A stretch of 64,000 nucleotides of DNA from JAXLYE01 sp046351595 (GTDB lineage Bacteria; Myxococcota_A; Polyangia; Palsa-1104; JAEUJZ01), in assembly GCA_046351595.1 (NCBI GenBank), contig JAXLYE010000006.1, positions 186,001 to 250,000 of the forward strand. The letters are read 5' to 3'. A program made the position numbers and the translations under genes. The notes under the pieces were generated by a model. That model was not told the origin of the DNA, searched no databases, and saw nothing but the letters and a program-made list of their open reading frames with translations. Positions 11,674-18,286 of the stretch are shown piece by piece (position 1 is the first letter of the stretch; each line of letters opens with the position of its first letter).

Positions 11674-12249
11674 TCAGGTGGCCTCCGGGCGCCACAGCAC
11701 CTCGTCGTGGCCGGTCTTGTGCGCCGCGGCGCGAGCGAACACGAACAGCGCGTCGCTCAGCCGGTTCAGGTAGTGGATCACCTCGCCAGCGACGGTTTCG
11801 CGGCGGGACAGCGCCACGGCCAGGCGCTCGGCGCGGCGGCAGATGGTGCGGCACAGGTGCAGGTGCGCGCCCAGCGGCCCGCCGCCCGGCAGTACGAAGC
11901 TCTTCAGCTCGGCCAGGTCGGCGTTGTAGTGATCGATCTCGTGCTCCAGGCGCGTGACGTGGCGCTCGTGGATGACCGGCTGCGTCGGCCGGATCTCCTC
12001 GGCGCGGGTCGCCAGCTGCGAGCCCAGGTTGAACAGCTCGGACTGCACGCGCGCCAGGATCTCGTCGAGGGGGCGGACCTCGGGCGCCTGGGCGTGCAGC
12101 CGCGCCACGCCGAGCGCCGAGTTCAGCTCATCGACGGTGCCGTAGCACTCGATGCGCAGGTCGTCCTTGCCGACGCGGTGGCCACCGACCAGGTGGGTGC
12201 CGCCGTCGTCGCCAGTCTTCGTATAGACGCGGTTGATGCGGACCGACAT
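11674..12249 (-). CDS. pduO: Cob(I)alamin adenosyltransferase, PduO type
   Basis: 191 residues, the normal size. It makes adenosylcobalamin from cob(I)alamin and ATP. The N-terminal ATP-binding motif (YTKTGDDGGTHLV), the central CYGTVDELNSALG and the C-terminal CRRAERLAV and YLNRLSDALFVFAR are all characteristic of PduO. It lies five bases from the sigma factor gene, and downstream of the PduL-like gene in the same orientation. Confidence 0.92.
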   Translation of the reverse strand: MSVRINRVYTKTGDDGGTHLVGGHRVGKDDLRIECYGTVDELNSALGVARLHAQAPEVRPLDEILARVQSELFNLGSQLATRAEEIRPTQPVIHERHVTRLEHEIDHYNADLAELKSFVLPGGGPLGAHLHLCRTICRRAERLAVALSRRETVAGEVIHYLNRLSDALFVFARAAAHKTGHDEVLWRPEAT

Positions 12250-12266
12250 GGCTCAACTCAACCGGC

Positions 12267-12578
12267 TCACTCGGAGGCCGCGACCTTGGCCTCGCCGGAC
12301 GGGCCGACCAGGAGCACGCCGCGACCCGGATCCGCGGCCAGCCCGAGGCGCTCTTCATCCTGGAGGGCCAGCGAGACCTGGGTCGACTCGACGATCGGGC
12401 CGACCACGGCGACGCCGTCGACGCGACCCTTGGGGCCGACCATCGCGATGCGCTGCTTGGCGACGAATCGGCCGCCGCTGATCACCATCCAGGGCTCCAG
12501 CTGGACGTCTCCAAAGAGGGCGCGGCAGTGCTCGGCGCTCAGGCGGATGAAGCGGGGGCGGTGCGGCTTATGGACCAA
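12267..12578 (-). CDS. Half-length PduL-like (phosphotransacylase) domain protein
   Basis: 103 residues matching one half of the PduL phosphate acyltransferase fold: FIRLSAEHCRALFG, VAMVGPKGRVDGVAVVGP (approximate) and ESTQVSLALQDEERLGL parallel PduL domain 1. PduL is normally ~210 residues with two such halves and zinc-binding His residues in an N-R-H-V-H motif; here that motif is PRFIR, so the His ligands are missing. The TTG start at 12578 is supported by GGAGGT six bases upstream. It may be a non-catalytic remnant or a small-molecule-binding protein. Confidence 0.55.
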   Translation of the reverse strand: MVHKPHRPRFIRLSAEHCRALFGDVQLEPWMVISGGRFVAKQRIAMVGPKGRVDGVAVVGPIVESTQVSLALQDEERLGLAADPGRGVLLVGPSGEAKVAASE

Positions 12579-12800
12579 CGGTCTACCTCCAGCGCAGATG
12601 CTACGCGGCGCGCTCTCTGGGCGTCAACGGCACGCCGCGGCTGTCCTGGTCGATAATCTGAACGAAGTCGGGCCCAGGGCGCCAGCGCGGCTCGCCACGG
12701 GGCTTGGTCGAGTCCGGCAGCGCGCGGTTTTTGGGCGCAGAACGGACCAACTTGCCGGCCGGACGCCGGCCCAGTCCGGATCGTCCCGTCGGAAATCCAA

Positions 12801-13625
12801 TTATTTTACATAATATACACTGGCGGCGCCGTCGCTGTCCCGTCGAGAAGGGGGGGGATATTCCCCCCTTCTAGCGGCTGCTACAGCGTCGAGAAAGGCG
12901 CAGTCTTCCGGGTCTGAAAATTGTGTAAGAAAACTGGCCCCGACCCCACCGGCCGAAGCTGACAGCCCGTCGGCTACGGGCTCGCACACGGGATCAGTGT
13001 GGGTCTGAGTCGGATCCTCTGCTTCTGAAGAGCTTGAAAATACAACCAAGGGGAGATCCAGATCGGGCGATCGTGGATCGCCCCCCCGCGCATTCTGATC
13101 GCCCTCCATGGGCCTCGGCGCGGCCGGCTCCGTGGGGTCGAGCTCGGGCAGGCCGAGCGTGCGTGTTCCGGGCTGACGCTCAGCCCGCGCTGTCTCGTAG
13201 TCTCGCCAAGCCTCGCGCAGCGCCAACCATGCGCCCGTGGGGCAGCGCTCGCGCAGCACGAGATAGTGACGCACGCCGATCGTCGTCGCCCAATACGGCA
13301 CGAGTAAGCCGAGCTCCTCGAGCCGCCTCAGCGCAAGCTGAACGGTACGGCGGGCCAGGGGCTTATCCCACTGCCTGCCACCGAGCGCGAGCGTTTCCAC
13401 AGAAGCAAAGCAAGAGCCGACGATCAGGGCGTCGGGCACATTGGCGATTAGGTCCCGGATCGCTGCGGGCCGCAGGGGAAAGCCCTGTGTCTGCCCATAT
13501 ATCGCGTAATACAGCGCTCGCTTATACACGCTTAGCTGCGCCCGAGACAGGGCGACGGTAACCGCTTTTTTCTTTGCGCTTTTTCTTGACGCAATACGAG
13601 CTTGTAGTACCGTGTCGGTACGCAT
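12801..13625 (-). CDS. Winged-helix DNA-binding protein, probable replication initiator of the element
   Basis: 274 residues from ATG 13625. Residues ~20-130 form a winged-helix domain (YKRALYYAIYG; RTVQLALRRLEELGLLVP; HYLVL), of the kind seen in plasmid replication proteins and regulators. The C-terminal half is acidic and disordered. A longer frame from ATG 13715 is open, but it would code through a perfect inverted repeat and terminator, so 13625 (GAGG upstream) is preferred. The leader is AT-richer than its surroundings and is overlapped by a candidate antisense RNA. The stop codon falls in the XerD arm of the left att site. Initiator function is inferred from position and leader structure. 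Confidence 0.5.
   Translation of the reverse strand: MRTDTVLQARIASRKSAKKKAVTVALSRAQLSVYKRALYYAIYGQTQGFPLRPAAIRDLIANVPDALIVGSCFASVETLALGGRQWDKPLARRTVQLALRRLEELGLLVPYWATTIGVRHYLVLRERCPTGAWLALREAWRDYETARAERQPGTRTLGLPELDPTEPAAPRPMEGDQNARGGDPRSPDLDLPLVVFSSSSEAEDPTQTHTDPVCEPVADGLSASAGGVGASFLTQFSDPEDCAFLDAVAAARRGEYPPPSRRDSDGAASVYYVK
12803..12830. other. Left dif-like XerCD attachment site
   Basis: XerD arm ATTTTACATAA (E. coli dif complement ATTTAACATAA, 10 of 11) followed by the central hexamer TATACA, identical to dif. The XerC arm CTGGCGGCGCC is strongly diverged: the inner TTA of a normal arm is CTG. An intact XerD arm with a degenerate XerC arm is the pattern described for the TLC-phi satellite phage attP of Vibrio cholerae. 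The stop codon of the leftward winged-helix gene lies within this site. Confidence 0.75.
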
Positions 13626-13690
13626 TCGAGCCTGAACCTCGTTTGCTACGGCCGATCGGTTTTTTGCCGGAACCGATCGGCCATTTTTTT
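13605..13690 (+). ncRNA. Candidate countertranscript antisense RNA over the rep leader
   Basis: On the plus strand a TTGACG box (13586-13591) precedes three successive hairpins: GTACCG-tgt-CGGTAC (13607-13621), CGAG-cctgaac-CTCG (~13626-13640), and a perfect 12-bp stem (13650-13682) followed by ATTTTTTT. No plus-strand protein gene lies upstream, so this terminator needs a short RNA to end. Such an RNA would pair with the translation start region of the winged-helix gene, as CopA-type RNAs do in plasmid copy control. The -10 box is weak (around TACCGT 13608-13613), so the 5' end is approximate. Confidence 0.45.
13650..13690 (+). terminator. Rho-independent terminator inside the rep leader
   Basis: GGCCGATCGGTT (13650-13661), a nine-base loop, the exact complement AACCGATCGGCC (13671-13682), then A and seven T residues. 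Polarity is rightward, against the winged-helix gene. On the minus strand the same arms form a leader hairpin without a T tract. Confidence 0.75.
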
Positions 13691-13699
13691 GCTGTTGAT

Positions 13700-13727
13700 G
13701 TGTGGCAATGACCATATATCGCCACAC
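13700..13727. promoter_or_regulatory. Inverted repeat upstream of the rep gene, possible operator
   Basis: GTGTGGC (13700-13706) and GCCACAC (13721-13727) are perfect 7-bp arms 14 bp apart, just inside the end of the XRE-methyltransferase gene and upstream of the winged-helix gene. Spacing fits a dimeric regulator. Which protein binds is unknown. Confidence 0.4.
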
Positions 13728-13746
13728 GTACGGATCAAGTTCTTTG

Positions 13747-14973
13747 TTACCAAACCGACCCGCGCCGCACCTCCTTTTTCGGGCTAACCCGCGCGCAGAG
13801 CAGCAGCACGCCGCCACGTCGACCCGGGTAGGAAAGCCGCTCGAGGACGTGCCACCCGAGCGACGGCAGGCGGGCCGTTAGTGCGTCGACGTCGAACCGG
13901 CGCAGCCGGTAGCAGGACCAGCGGCGGCCGGGGCTGGAAGCCGTCACGGCGCGCTCCTCGGCGCCCTCCAGGTCCCGCGGCGCGCCGACGTCCAACAACA
14001 CATTGAGGCCGGCGCGCTCAAACGGACCGCGCAGCCACTCAAAGAACAGTTCCCGCACATGCGGGATCTCTTCGTTGGGGGTCGCGTCTGGGACGTCGAG
14101 GAGCAGCAGATCACCAGGAGCGGCCAGGGCGGGCAGCGTCGAGGCCAGGAACCGCCCCGGATCGTCGAGCTCGCCGAGCGTGTCACCAAGGACCGAGAAC
14201 AGCCGAACAGGACCAGGACGGATCAGCGCCTCAGCGTCTGCGCCGAGGCGCTCGAGGTCTACTTGGCACGCCCAGCAATGCGCCCTCTGGACCGGATCAA
14301 GCGCTTCCTGCGCGCGAAGATAGCCGGCGCACAGAAGCGGGCCGCTCACATCGCAAAGCCCGACGGAAAGCAGGTGCGTTGCCTTGGAAGCAGCCAGCGA
14401 GAGAGAAAGCTGAATCTCCGCCTCAGCCAGACCGGCGCCCATCCCGAAGAGATCGAGCGGAGCGCCTTGCAGATAGGCTGCAATGGACGGCACGAGACGG
14501 GCAACCGCCGAGGCACAACCACTGCCGCCGCGCGCCTGGTTGAAGCGCTGCCAGTCCGCGGCGCTCACGGCATCGACATAGGACCACGCAACCCGCAAGT
14601 GCCCGCCTGCCCCTCGAAAAATGGCGCGCTGCTCTCTGTGTAACGAGAGAGGGTCCGCGGAGGCGCAAAGCAGCATCGTGAAGCGGCGTGCCGCGACGGC
14701 GCCGGGGGCCTCTGGCGCGGACCGATCCGGGACTTGGTCTGTATAGGTCGCAAGCTCCTCGTCAGTGATTCGCAGCGCCTTGACCGCTGTCAACGGGTAC
14801 AGCGTGCGCACTCCGATCCGGCCGGTCCCGAGCTCCAGCAGTTTGATCGTCCCCTCCGAAACACCCGACTCGAGCGCCAGGCGCTTGCGGGACCAACCTA
14901 GGGCGCAGCGCCTCTCGAGAAGCAATCGCCCAAATCGCACTTGCGCGTCGTTCGGCTTCGGCGGGGCGCTCAT
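13747..14973 (-). CDS. XRE-type HTH fused to a SAM-dependent methyltransferase-like domain
   Basis: 408 residues from ATG 14973, which overlaps the stop of the upstream membrane gene (ATGA). Residues ~10-70 are an XRE/Cro helix-turn-helix (FGRLLLERRCALGWSRKRLA; SEGTIKLLELG). The remainder resembles a Rossmann methyltransferase of the EgtD/histidine-specific type: GMGAGLAEAEIQLS as motif I, LFSVLGDTLGEL and PGDLLLLDV as later core motifs, then a C-terminal beta hairpin. Similar HTH-methyltransferase fusions occur sporadically in actinobacterial and myxobacterial plasmids, but the substrate is not known. It could be a regulator with a sensory methyltransferase fold, possibly the element's immunity repressor (inference). 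Confidence 0.6.
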   Translation of the reverse strand: MSAPPKPNDAQVRFGRLLLERRCALGWSRKRLALESGVSEGTIKLLELGTGRIGVRTLYPLTAVKALRITDEELATYTDQVPDRSAPEAPGAVAARRFTMLLCASADPLSLHREQRAIFRGAGGHLRVAWSYVDAVSAADWQRFNQARGGSGCASAVARLVPSIAAYLQGAPLDLFGMGAGLAEAEIQLSLSLAASKATHLLSVGLCDVSGPLLCAGYLRAQEALDPVQRAHCWACQVDLERLGADAEALIRPGPVRLFSVLGDTLGELDDPGRFLASTLPALAAPGDLLLLDVPDATPNEEIPHVRELFFEWLRGPFERAGLNVLLDVGAPRDLEGAEERAVTASSPGRRWSCYRLRRFDVDALTARLPSLGWHVLERLSYPGRRGGVLLLCARVSPKKEVRRGSVW

Positions 14974-15209
14974 CGCTGGCCCCCGCTCGCCGCGATCTTG
15001 TGCTTGCTCGCTGTCTCCGTGGTCAGCTCGACAGGAACAGCCGAGGGCACCGCGGCGCCCTCGGCCCGAGTGCGCCGCCACCGCAGCAGCAGCCATGCCG
15101 CCAGACACAGCAGGGCGGCGGCCAACATCAGCGCCGCCACACCGAGGACCGCAAAGCCCGCGGCGACGCGACAGAGACGATCAGACAGACACTCGAGAAC
15201 GGACTGCAT
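14970..15209 (-). CDS. Small single-span membrane protein
   Basis: 79 residues. A helix of ~35 hydrophobic residues (from AAGFAVLGVAALMLAAALL) is followed by WLLLRWRRTR, a strong cytoplasmic anchor, and a short polar tail. GGGAG lies about nine bases before the ATG. Its stop overlaps the start of the XRE-methyltransferase gene, so the two are translationally coupled. No family is recognised. Confidence 0.6.
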   Translation of the reverse strand: MQSVLECLSDRLCRVAAGFAVLGVAALMLAAALLCLAAWLLLRWRRTRAEGAAVPSAVPVELTTETASKHKIAASGGQR

Positions 15210-15427
15210 AGGGGCTGCTCCCTGCAAGCACACGCTTGCCGTTGCGGGAGCGGCGCCGTTAAAGTCTCGCGGTCGGCGGGGCTGCTCCCGTTTGACACGG
15301 CGCCGGCCGTGCTGGAATCACGGCCGGCGCCACTACCAACAGTGTGATGATACTGATATCACTTTCATCACTGAGTGTCATGGAGAAAAAGACATCAAAG
15401 GCGACACTGATGCGGTAGGCTCTCCGC
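15210..15427. promoter_or_regulatory. Divergent control region with two inverted repeats
   Basis: Lies between the leftward membrane/XRE operon and the rightward ribbon-helix-helix/toxin operon. A perfect 13-bp inverted repeat (GGCGCCGGCCGTG at 15299-15311, complement at 15319-15331) directly follows TTGACA (15292-15297). A second, AT-rich site has arms GTGATGA (15344-15350) and TCATCAC (15365-15371) around the palindrome TGATATCA (15354-15361). These look like operators for the flanking HTH and RHH proteins. Confidence 0.55.
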
Positions 15428-15616
15428 ATGGCTCGCGAGGCGCAGCTAACGGTCAGAAAAATTCTCAGCTTTGCGCCGGACATGCTTGATCAGGTTGAGC
15501 AGTTCCGACGGCAACAGAGTCCGATCCCGTCGGAGGCGGAAGCCATCCGGCAGCTTGTCCAAATTGGGCTTGAGACAGCGCTGAAACAGAACAAGACTCG
15601 ACGGAGCGAGAGGTAA
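15428..15616 (+). CDS. Ribbon-helix-helix (CopG/ParD-like) DNA-binding protein
   Basis: 62 residues. A basic strand (LTVRKILSFAPDMLDQVEQF) precedes two helices (SEAEAIRQLVQIGLETAL) in the classic RHH order. It is the first gene after the operator region and five bases before the next gene of the toxin-antitoxin operon. It could be an autorepressor or an additional antitoxin. Confidence 0.65.
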   Translation: MAREAQLTVRKILSFAPDMLDQVEQFRRQQSPIPSEAEAIRQLVQIGLETALKQNKTRRSER

Positions 15617-15620
15617 ACGC

Positions 15621-15875
15621 ATGGCCAGCCAACCCGCCCGAAGCCGTCCGTCCGCCGCGCCTCGCCTTGTCCCGCGACCGCGCGCCGCAGAAGACAGCCG
15701 CGACGATGCACAGCCAGAGTGCCCGCCCAGCATGACTCGCAAGGTCACGCCCGCCGAGGTCCGCGCCGAGCTGGCGAACGTGCTGCAGCAGCACCAGGCC
15801 GGCACCCTCAAGACGATCGAGTGGAAGGCACTCGAGCGGAGTCTTCAAGAGCGGATCGCGCGCCTGCCTCCATGA
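15621..15875 (+). CDS. Probable antitoxin of the ParE-like pair
   Basis: 84 residues with a disordered basic N-terminus and a helical C-terminal half (TPAEVRAELANVLQQHQAGT). Its stop overlaps the start of the ParE/RelE-like gene (ATGA), the usual antitoxin-toxin arrangement. The internal ATG at the motif MTRKVTPAEV gives a ~47-residue alternative that would still cover the helical part. No family is recognised with certainty. Confidence 0.5.
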   Translation: MASQPARSRPSAAPRLVPRPRAAEDSRDDAQPECPPSMTRKVTPAEVRAELANVLQQHQAGTLKTIEWKALERSLQERIARLPP

Positions 15876-16174
15876 CTCCGCTGTTTACTGAGGCGTTCCA
15901 GCGCCGGCTGTTTGTCATCGTCGACGCCTACGAAAACCGGCGTGCTGCCGCGAGGTTCCTCGAGAAGCTAGAGGCTGCAGTGACCCGGGCCTGTGCGTTC
16001 CCCCGCTCGGGACTGCCGCTGCCCGAGTTCCCGCACCCGCTCGTGCGGCAGTTTCTGATCGATCGGTATCGCTGCTTCTATCTCATCAGTGAGCGACGAA
16101 AAGAGATCATCTTGGTGAGCGTATGGCACAGCGCGCAGATCGCCGACCCGCCCGAGCTGCCCGCGGACCTGTAG
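15872..16174 (+). CDS. ParE/RelE-superfamily toxin
   Basis: 100 residues, normal for the family. FTEAFQRRLFVIVDAYENRR, ARFLEKLEAAV, RQFLIDRYRCFYLI and IILVSVWHSAQ match the helix-helix-beta sheet order of ParE toxins, with the typical C-terminal V-x-H. ParE members poison gyrase and RelE members cut mRNA; the sequence leans toward ParE. The paired upstream gene should neutralise it and stabilise the element. Confidence 0.75.
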   Translation: MTPLFTEAFQRRLFVIVDAYENRRAAARFLEKLEAAVTRACAFPRSGLPLPEFPHPLVRQFLIDRYRCFYLISERRKEIILVSVWHSAQIADPPELPADL

Positions 16175-16830
16175 GCCGGAAGCCACCGCCGACGCCACAG
16201 CGCGCCGTGATCTACGTGCGCGTGAGCAAACAGCGGGGCGACCAGAACCCCGAGACGCAAGCGCACCTGCTCCGGGGCTGGTGCCTGGCCCGTGGGTGGA
16301 CGATCGCGGCGGTCTGCTCAGACCGGATCACGGGCGACCCGGCGCGGCGCGGTCGCACCGACCCGCCGGGCCTCGTGCGCGCGCTGGGGATGCTTGCCAG
16401 GAAAGAGGCGGATGTGTTGGCGGTGTTCGCTGCCGACAGGCTCACGCGCGGCGGGATCGTCGAGCTGCTGCAGCTGCTTCGTCGCATCGTAGCGATGGGC
16501 GCACACCTGGCCAGCTACCGCGAGGGTGCGGCGCTCGACACGACGAACCCATACGGTGAGCTCGTCGTGTCTGTGCTGGGTTGGATGGCTCAGATGGAGC
16601 TTTCCCTTAACCGTGAGCGCACCGTCGCGGGCCTGGACAGGGCACGCGCTCGCGGGGTCCGCCTCGGGCGTCCCGAAAAGCCGCTACCCGACCTGTCCCA
16701 GGTGGCGGAGCTGCTCAAGGCCGGCAAGGGCCACCGCGCGATCGGCGAGCAGCTGCGGTGCGGTCCCTGGCTGGCGCGGCGCGCGATCCGCGAGCTCCGC
16801 GCCCAGAACCCCCCACAACCCCCGGGCTAG
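16123..16830 (+). CDS. Small serine recombinase (resolvase/invertase family)
   Basis: 235 residues. After a basic 28-residue extension the catalytic domain begins AVIYVRVSKQ with Ser35 as nucleophile; ADRLTRGG is the conserved arginine motif, LNRERTVAGLDRARARG is the long E helix, and a C-terminal Hin-type HTH (GKGHRAIGEQLRCGPWLARRAI) binds DNA. GTG 16207 is an alternative start at the domain edge. It overlaps the toxin gene by 52 bp. It may resolve multimers of the circular form or invert a segment; the site is unknown. The dif-like ends argue that it is not the integrase. Confidence 0.85.
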   Translation: MAQRADRRPARAARGPVGRKPPPTPQRAVIYVRVSKQRGDQNPETQAHLLRGWCLARGWTIAAVCSDRITGDPARRGRTDPPGLVRALGMLARKEADVLAVFAADRLTRGGIVELLQLLRRIVAMGAHLASYREGAALDTTNPYGELVVSVLGWMAQMELSLNRERTVAGLDRARARGVRLGRPEKPLPDLSQVAELLKAGKGHRAIGEQLRCGPWLARRAIRELRAQNPPQPPG

Positions 16831-17013
16831 GTTTAGGGGGGTTTCGGGCAGGGCCCCAAAACCCCCCAGAACGCCCCGAAAACCCCCAGCCGGCCCGCTG
16901 GAGGCCCGCAACTGGCTGTCTTGGGGCCCCCGGAAGGCCGGGGGCCGACCGCGCCGGGGCCGGACCGCGCCCCGAAGCTTCGACCGCGCCCGGGGCTTTC
17001 CTACGCTGTCGGG
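16831..17013. other. Hairpin-rich GC stretch after the recombinase gene
   Basis: GGGGGGTTT (16836-16844) can pair with AAACCCCCC (16859-16867) or with a second AAAACCCCC (~16879-16887). Further on, GGCCCCCGG and CCGGGGGCC (16925-16933, 16938-16946) form a perfect 9-bp stem with a four-base loop. This could be a terminator, a recombinase site or part of an origin. No T tract follows either stem. Confidence 0.4.
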
Positions 17014-17994
17014 ATGCAGCAGCCCTTGCAGCAGCAGATCGCAGCGCGCGCGCCCGCTGGCGCGGTCGGCTACCGCTTGATCATCCCGTCCGCGCGCGAC
17101 CCCGCCGGAGGAGGGCGCCCACGCCTGGTGCCCCGCAAGCGCAAGGGCGCGCCCCCAGAGCGGGCCTTCTGGCGCCTCGACCCGTTCCAGGGGCCCGACG
17201 TCGACCCGGGACAGTATCCGGTGGTCTACGTCGACGCCGCGGCGAAAGAGATCCCCTCGGCGAGCGGCGCGCGCCACATCATCGAGGTCTGGAGCTTCGA
17301 CGCCGCGGCGGCGCCGCCTCGACCGGCCGAGCCGGCGCGCACTCTCGCCGAGGAATACGAGGCTGAGGCGCGCGTGGAGCGCTTGCACCGTCGGGATCTG
17401 GTGCGCGGGTCAGAGCAAAAGGCCCACGTGCAAGCCCTGTCCGACGTCGGCAAGATGCGCGGCCTTGTCGCGCAGTCTGCAAGCTCCGAGCTGGTGGCGT
17501 CCACACGGCTCCTTGAGACGGTGAACAAAACCCTTGAGCTCAATACCAAGTTTGCCGACGCCATCGCGGCGCGGCTCGACCAGCTGCGCGCGCCCGCCCC
17601 GGGGCTTGGTCAGCAGATCGCCGAAGTGATCACCGCCGTCGTGCAGGGCGGGCAAGCGCTGGCGATGTTCGGGCAGCTCCGAGCGGGCGCCCCCGGCGGG
17701 CCGCTGCAGCGCCCCGGCCCCGGGGGCCCGGGCGCGCCGGCCGCGCTCCCGCCCGGGGTCCGTGCAGACGTCGCCGCACTCGACCTGCTGCAGCAGTTGC
17801 CCCCGGCCGCACGCGGCGAGCTTGCCGCGGCCCTTTCCGACCCGGACAAGAGGGAGGCGTTTTTTGCAGTCCTTTCCGAGAGAGAATCTGCTTTATCGCC
17901 TGCTGGAGGTCAGCCCGGACGCGACGCACGAGGAAATCAAGGCGTCTTGGCGCCGGATCGCGAGGGAGTGCCACCCGGACCGCCTACCGGCTGA
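17014..17994 (+). CDS. Element protein of unknown function, helical, Pro/Gly-rich C-terminus
   Basis: 326 residues from ATG 17014. Residues ~10-95 are mixed alpha/beta (YRLIIPSARDP; YPVVYVDAAAKE; HIIEVWSFDA). Residues ~105-220 are long helices (HVQALSDVGKMRGLVAQSAS; SSELVASTRLLETVNKTLEL), followed by Gly/Pro-rich sequence. The last ~45 residues overlap the J-domain gene in another frame and are low complexity. Just before that overlap the sequence has a run of six T residues. No family is recognised; a scaffolding or replication accessory role is possible. Confidence 0.5.
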   Translation: MQQPLQQQIAARAPAGAVGYRLIIPSARDPAGGGRPRLVPRKRKGAPPERAFWRLDPFQGPDVDPGQYPVVYVDAAAKEIPSASGARHIIEVWSFDAAAAPPRPAEPARTLAEEYEAEARVERLHRRDLVRGSEQKAHVQALSDVGKMRGLVAQSASSELVASTRLLETVNKTLELNTKFADAIAARLDQLRAPAPGLGQQIAEVITAVVQGGQALAMFGQLRAGAPGGPLQRPGPGGPGAPAALPPGVRADVAALDLLQQLPPAARGELAAALSDPDKREAFFAVLSERESALSPAGGQPGRDARGNQGVLAPDREGVPPGPPTG

Positions 17995-18286
17995 CCTTGC
18001 GCCGGCACAGCGCCAGCTGGCCGATCTGAGGTACCGTGCCGCGTCGACGGCATGGGAAGTGCTCGGCGATGCGAGCAAGCGCGCCGAGTACGACGCGCGC
18101 CAGCGCGCGCAGCGCACCGACCGGATCGCGGAAGCGCTCGACGGCGCGGCGGGCACCGTCGCAGGCGTCGCCAGCGCCATCGAGCGCACCCTGATCGAGG
18201 GCACCCGCACAACGCGCGCCGTCGGCTCGTTCCTGTCCGACGTCGGGGCGGCCTGGTCCAAGCTCCGCAAGGAGAGCGGGCGATGA
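17864..18286 (+). CDS. J-domain (DnaJ-like) co-chaperone
   Basis: 140 residues. The J-domain (LYRLLEVSPDATHEEIKASW) has the catalytic HPD at residues 37-39 and the closing DASKRAEYD. A helical C-terminal part has no zinc finger or client-binding domain. A TTG start at 17864 is supported by GGGAGG six to twelve bases upstream; it overlaps the preceding gene by 131 bp out of frame. Its stop overlaps the ParB-like gene (ATGA). J-domain proteins carried by phages and plasmids recruit host DnaK for replication-complex remodelling or virion assembly; the partner here is unknown. Confidence 0.75.
   Translation: MQSFPRENLLYRLLEVSPDATHEEIKASWRRIARECHPDRLPADLAPAQRQLADLRYRAASTAWEVLGDASKRAEYDARQRAQRTDRIAEALDGAAGTVAGVASAIERTLIEGTRTTRAVGSFLSDVGAAWSKLRKESGR

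Noticed and set aside
15299..15331. 13-bp inverted repeat as a Rho-independent terminator
   Set aside because: No T tract follows on either strand and it lies between divergent genes, so an operator is more likely.
16123..16830. Serine recombinase as the integrase of the element
   Set aside because: The element ends are dif-like XerCD sites; this small resolvase-type enzyme has no large C-terminal domain of serine integrases.
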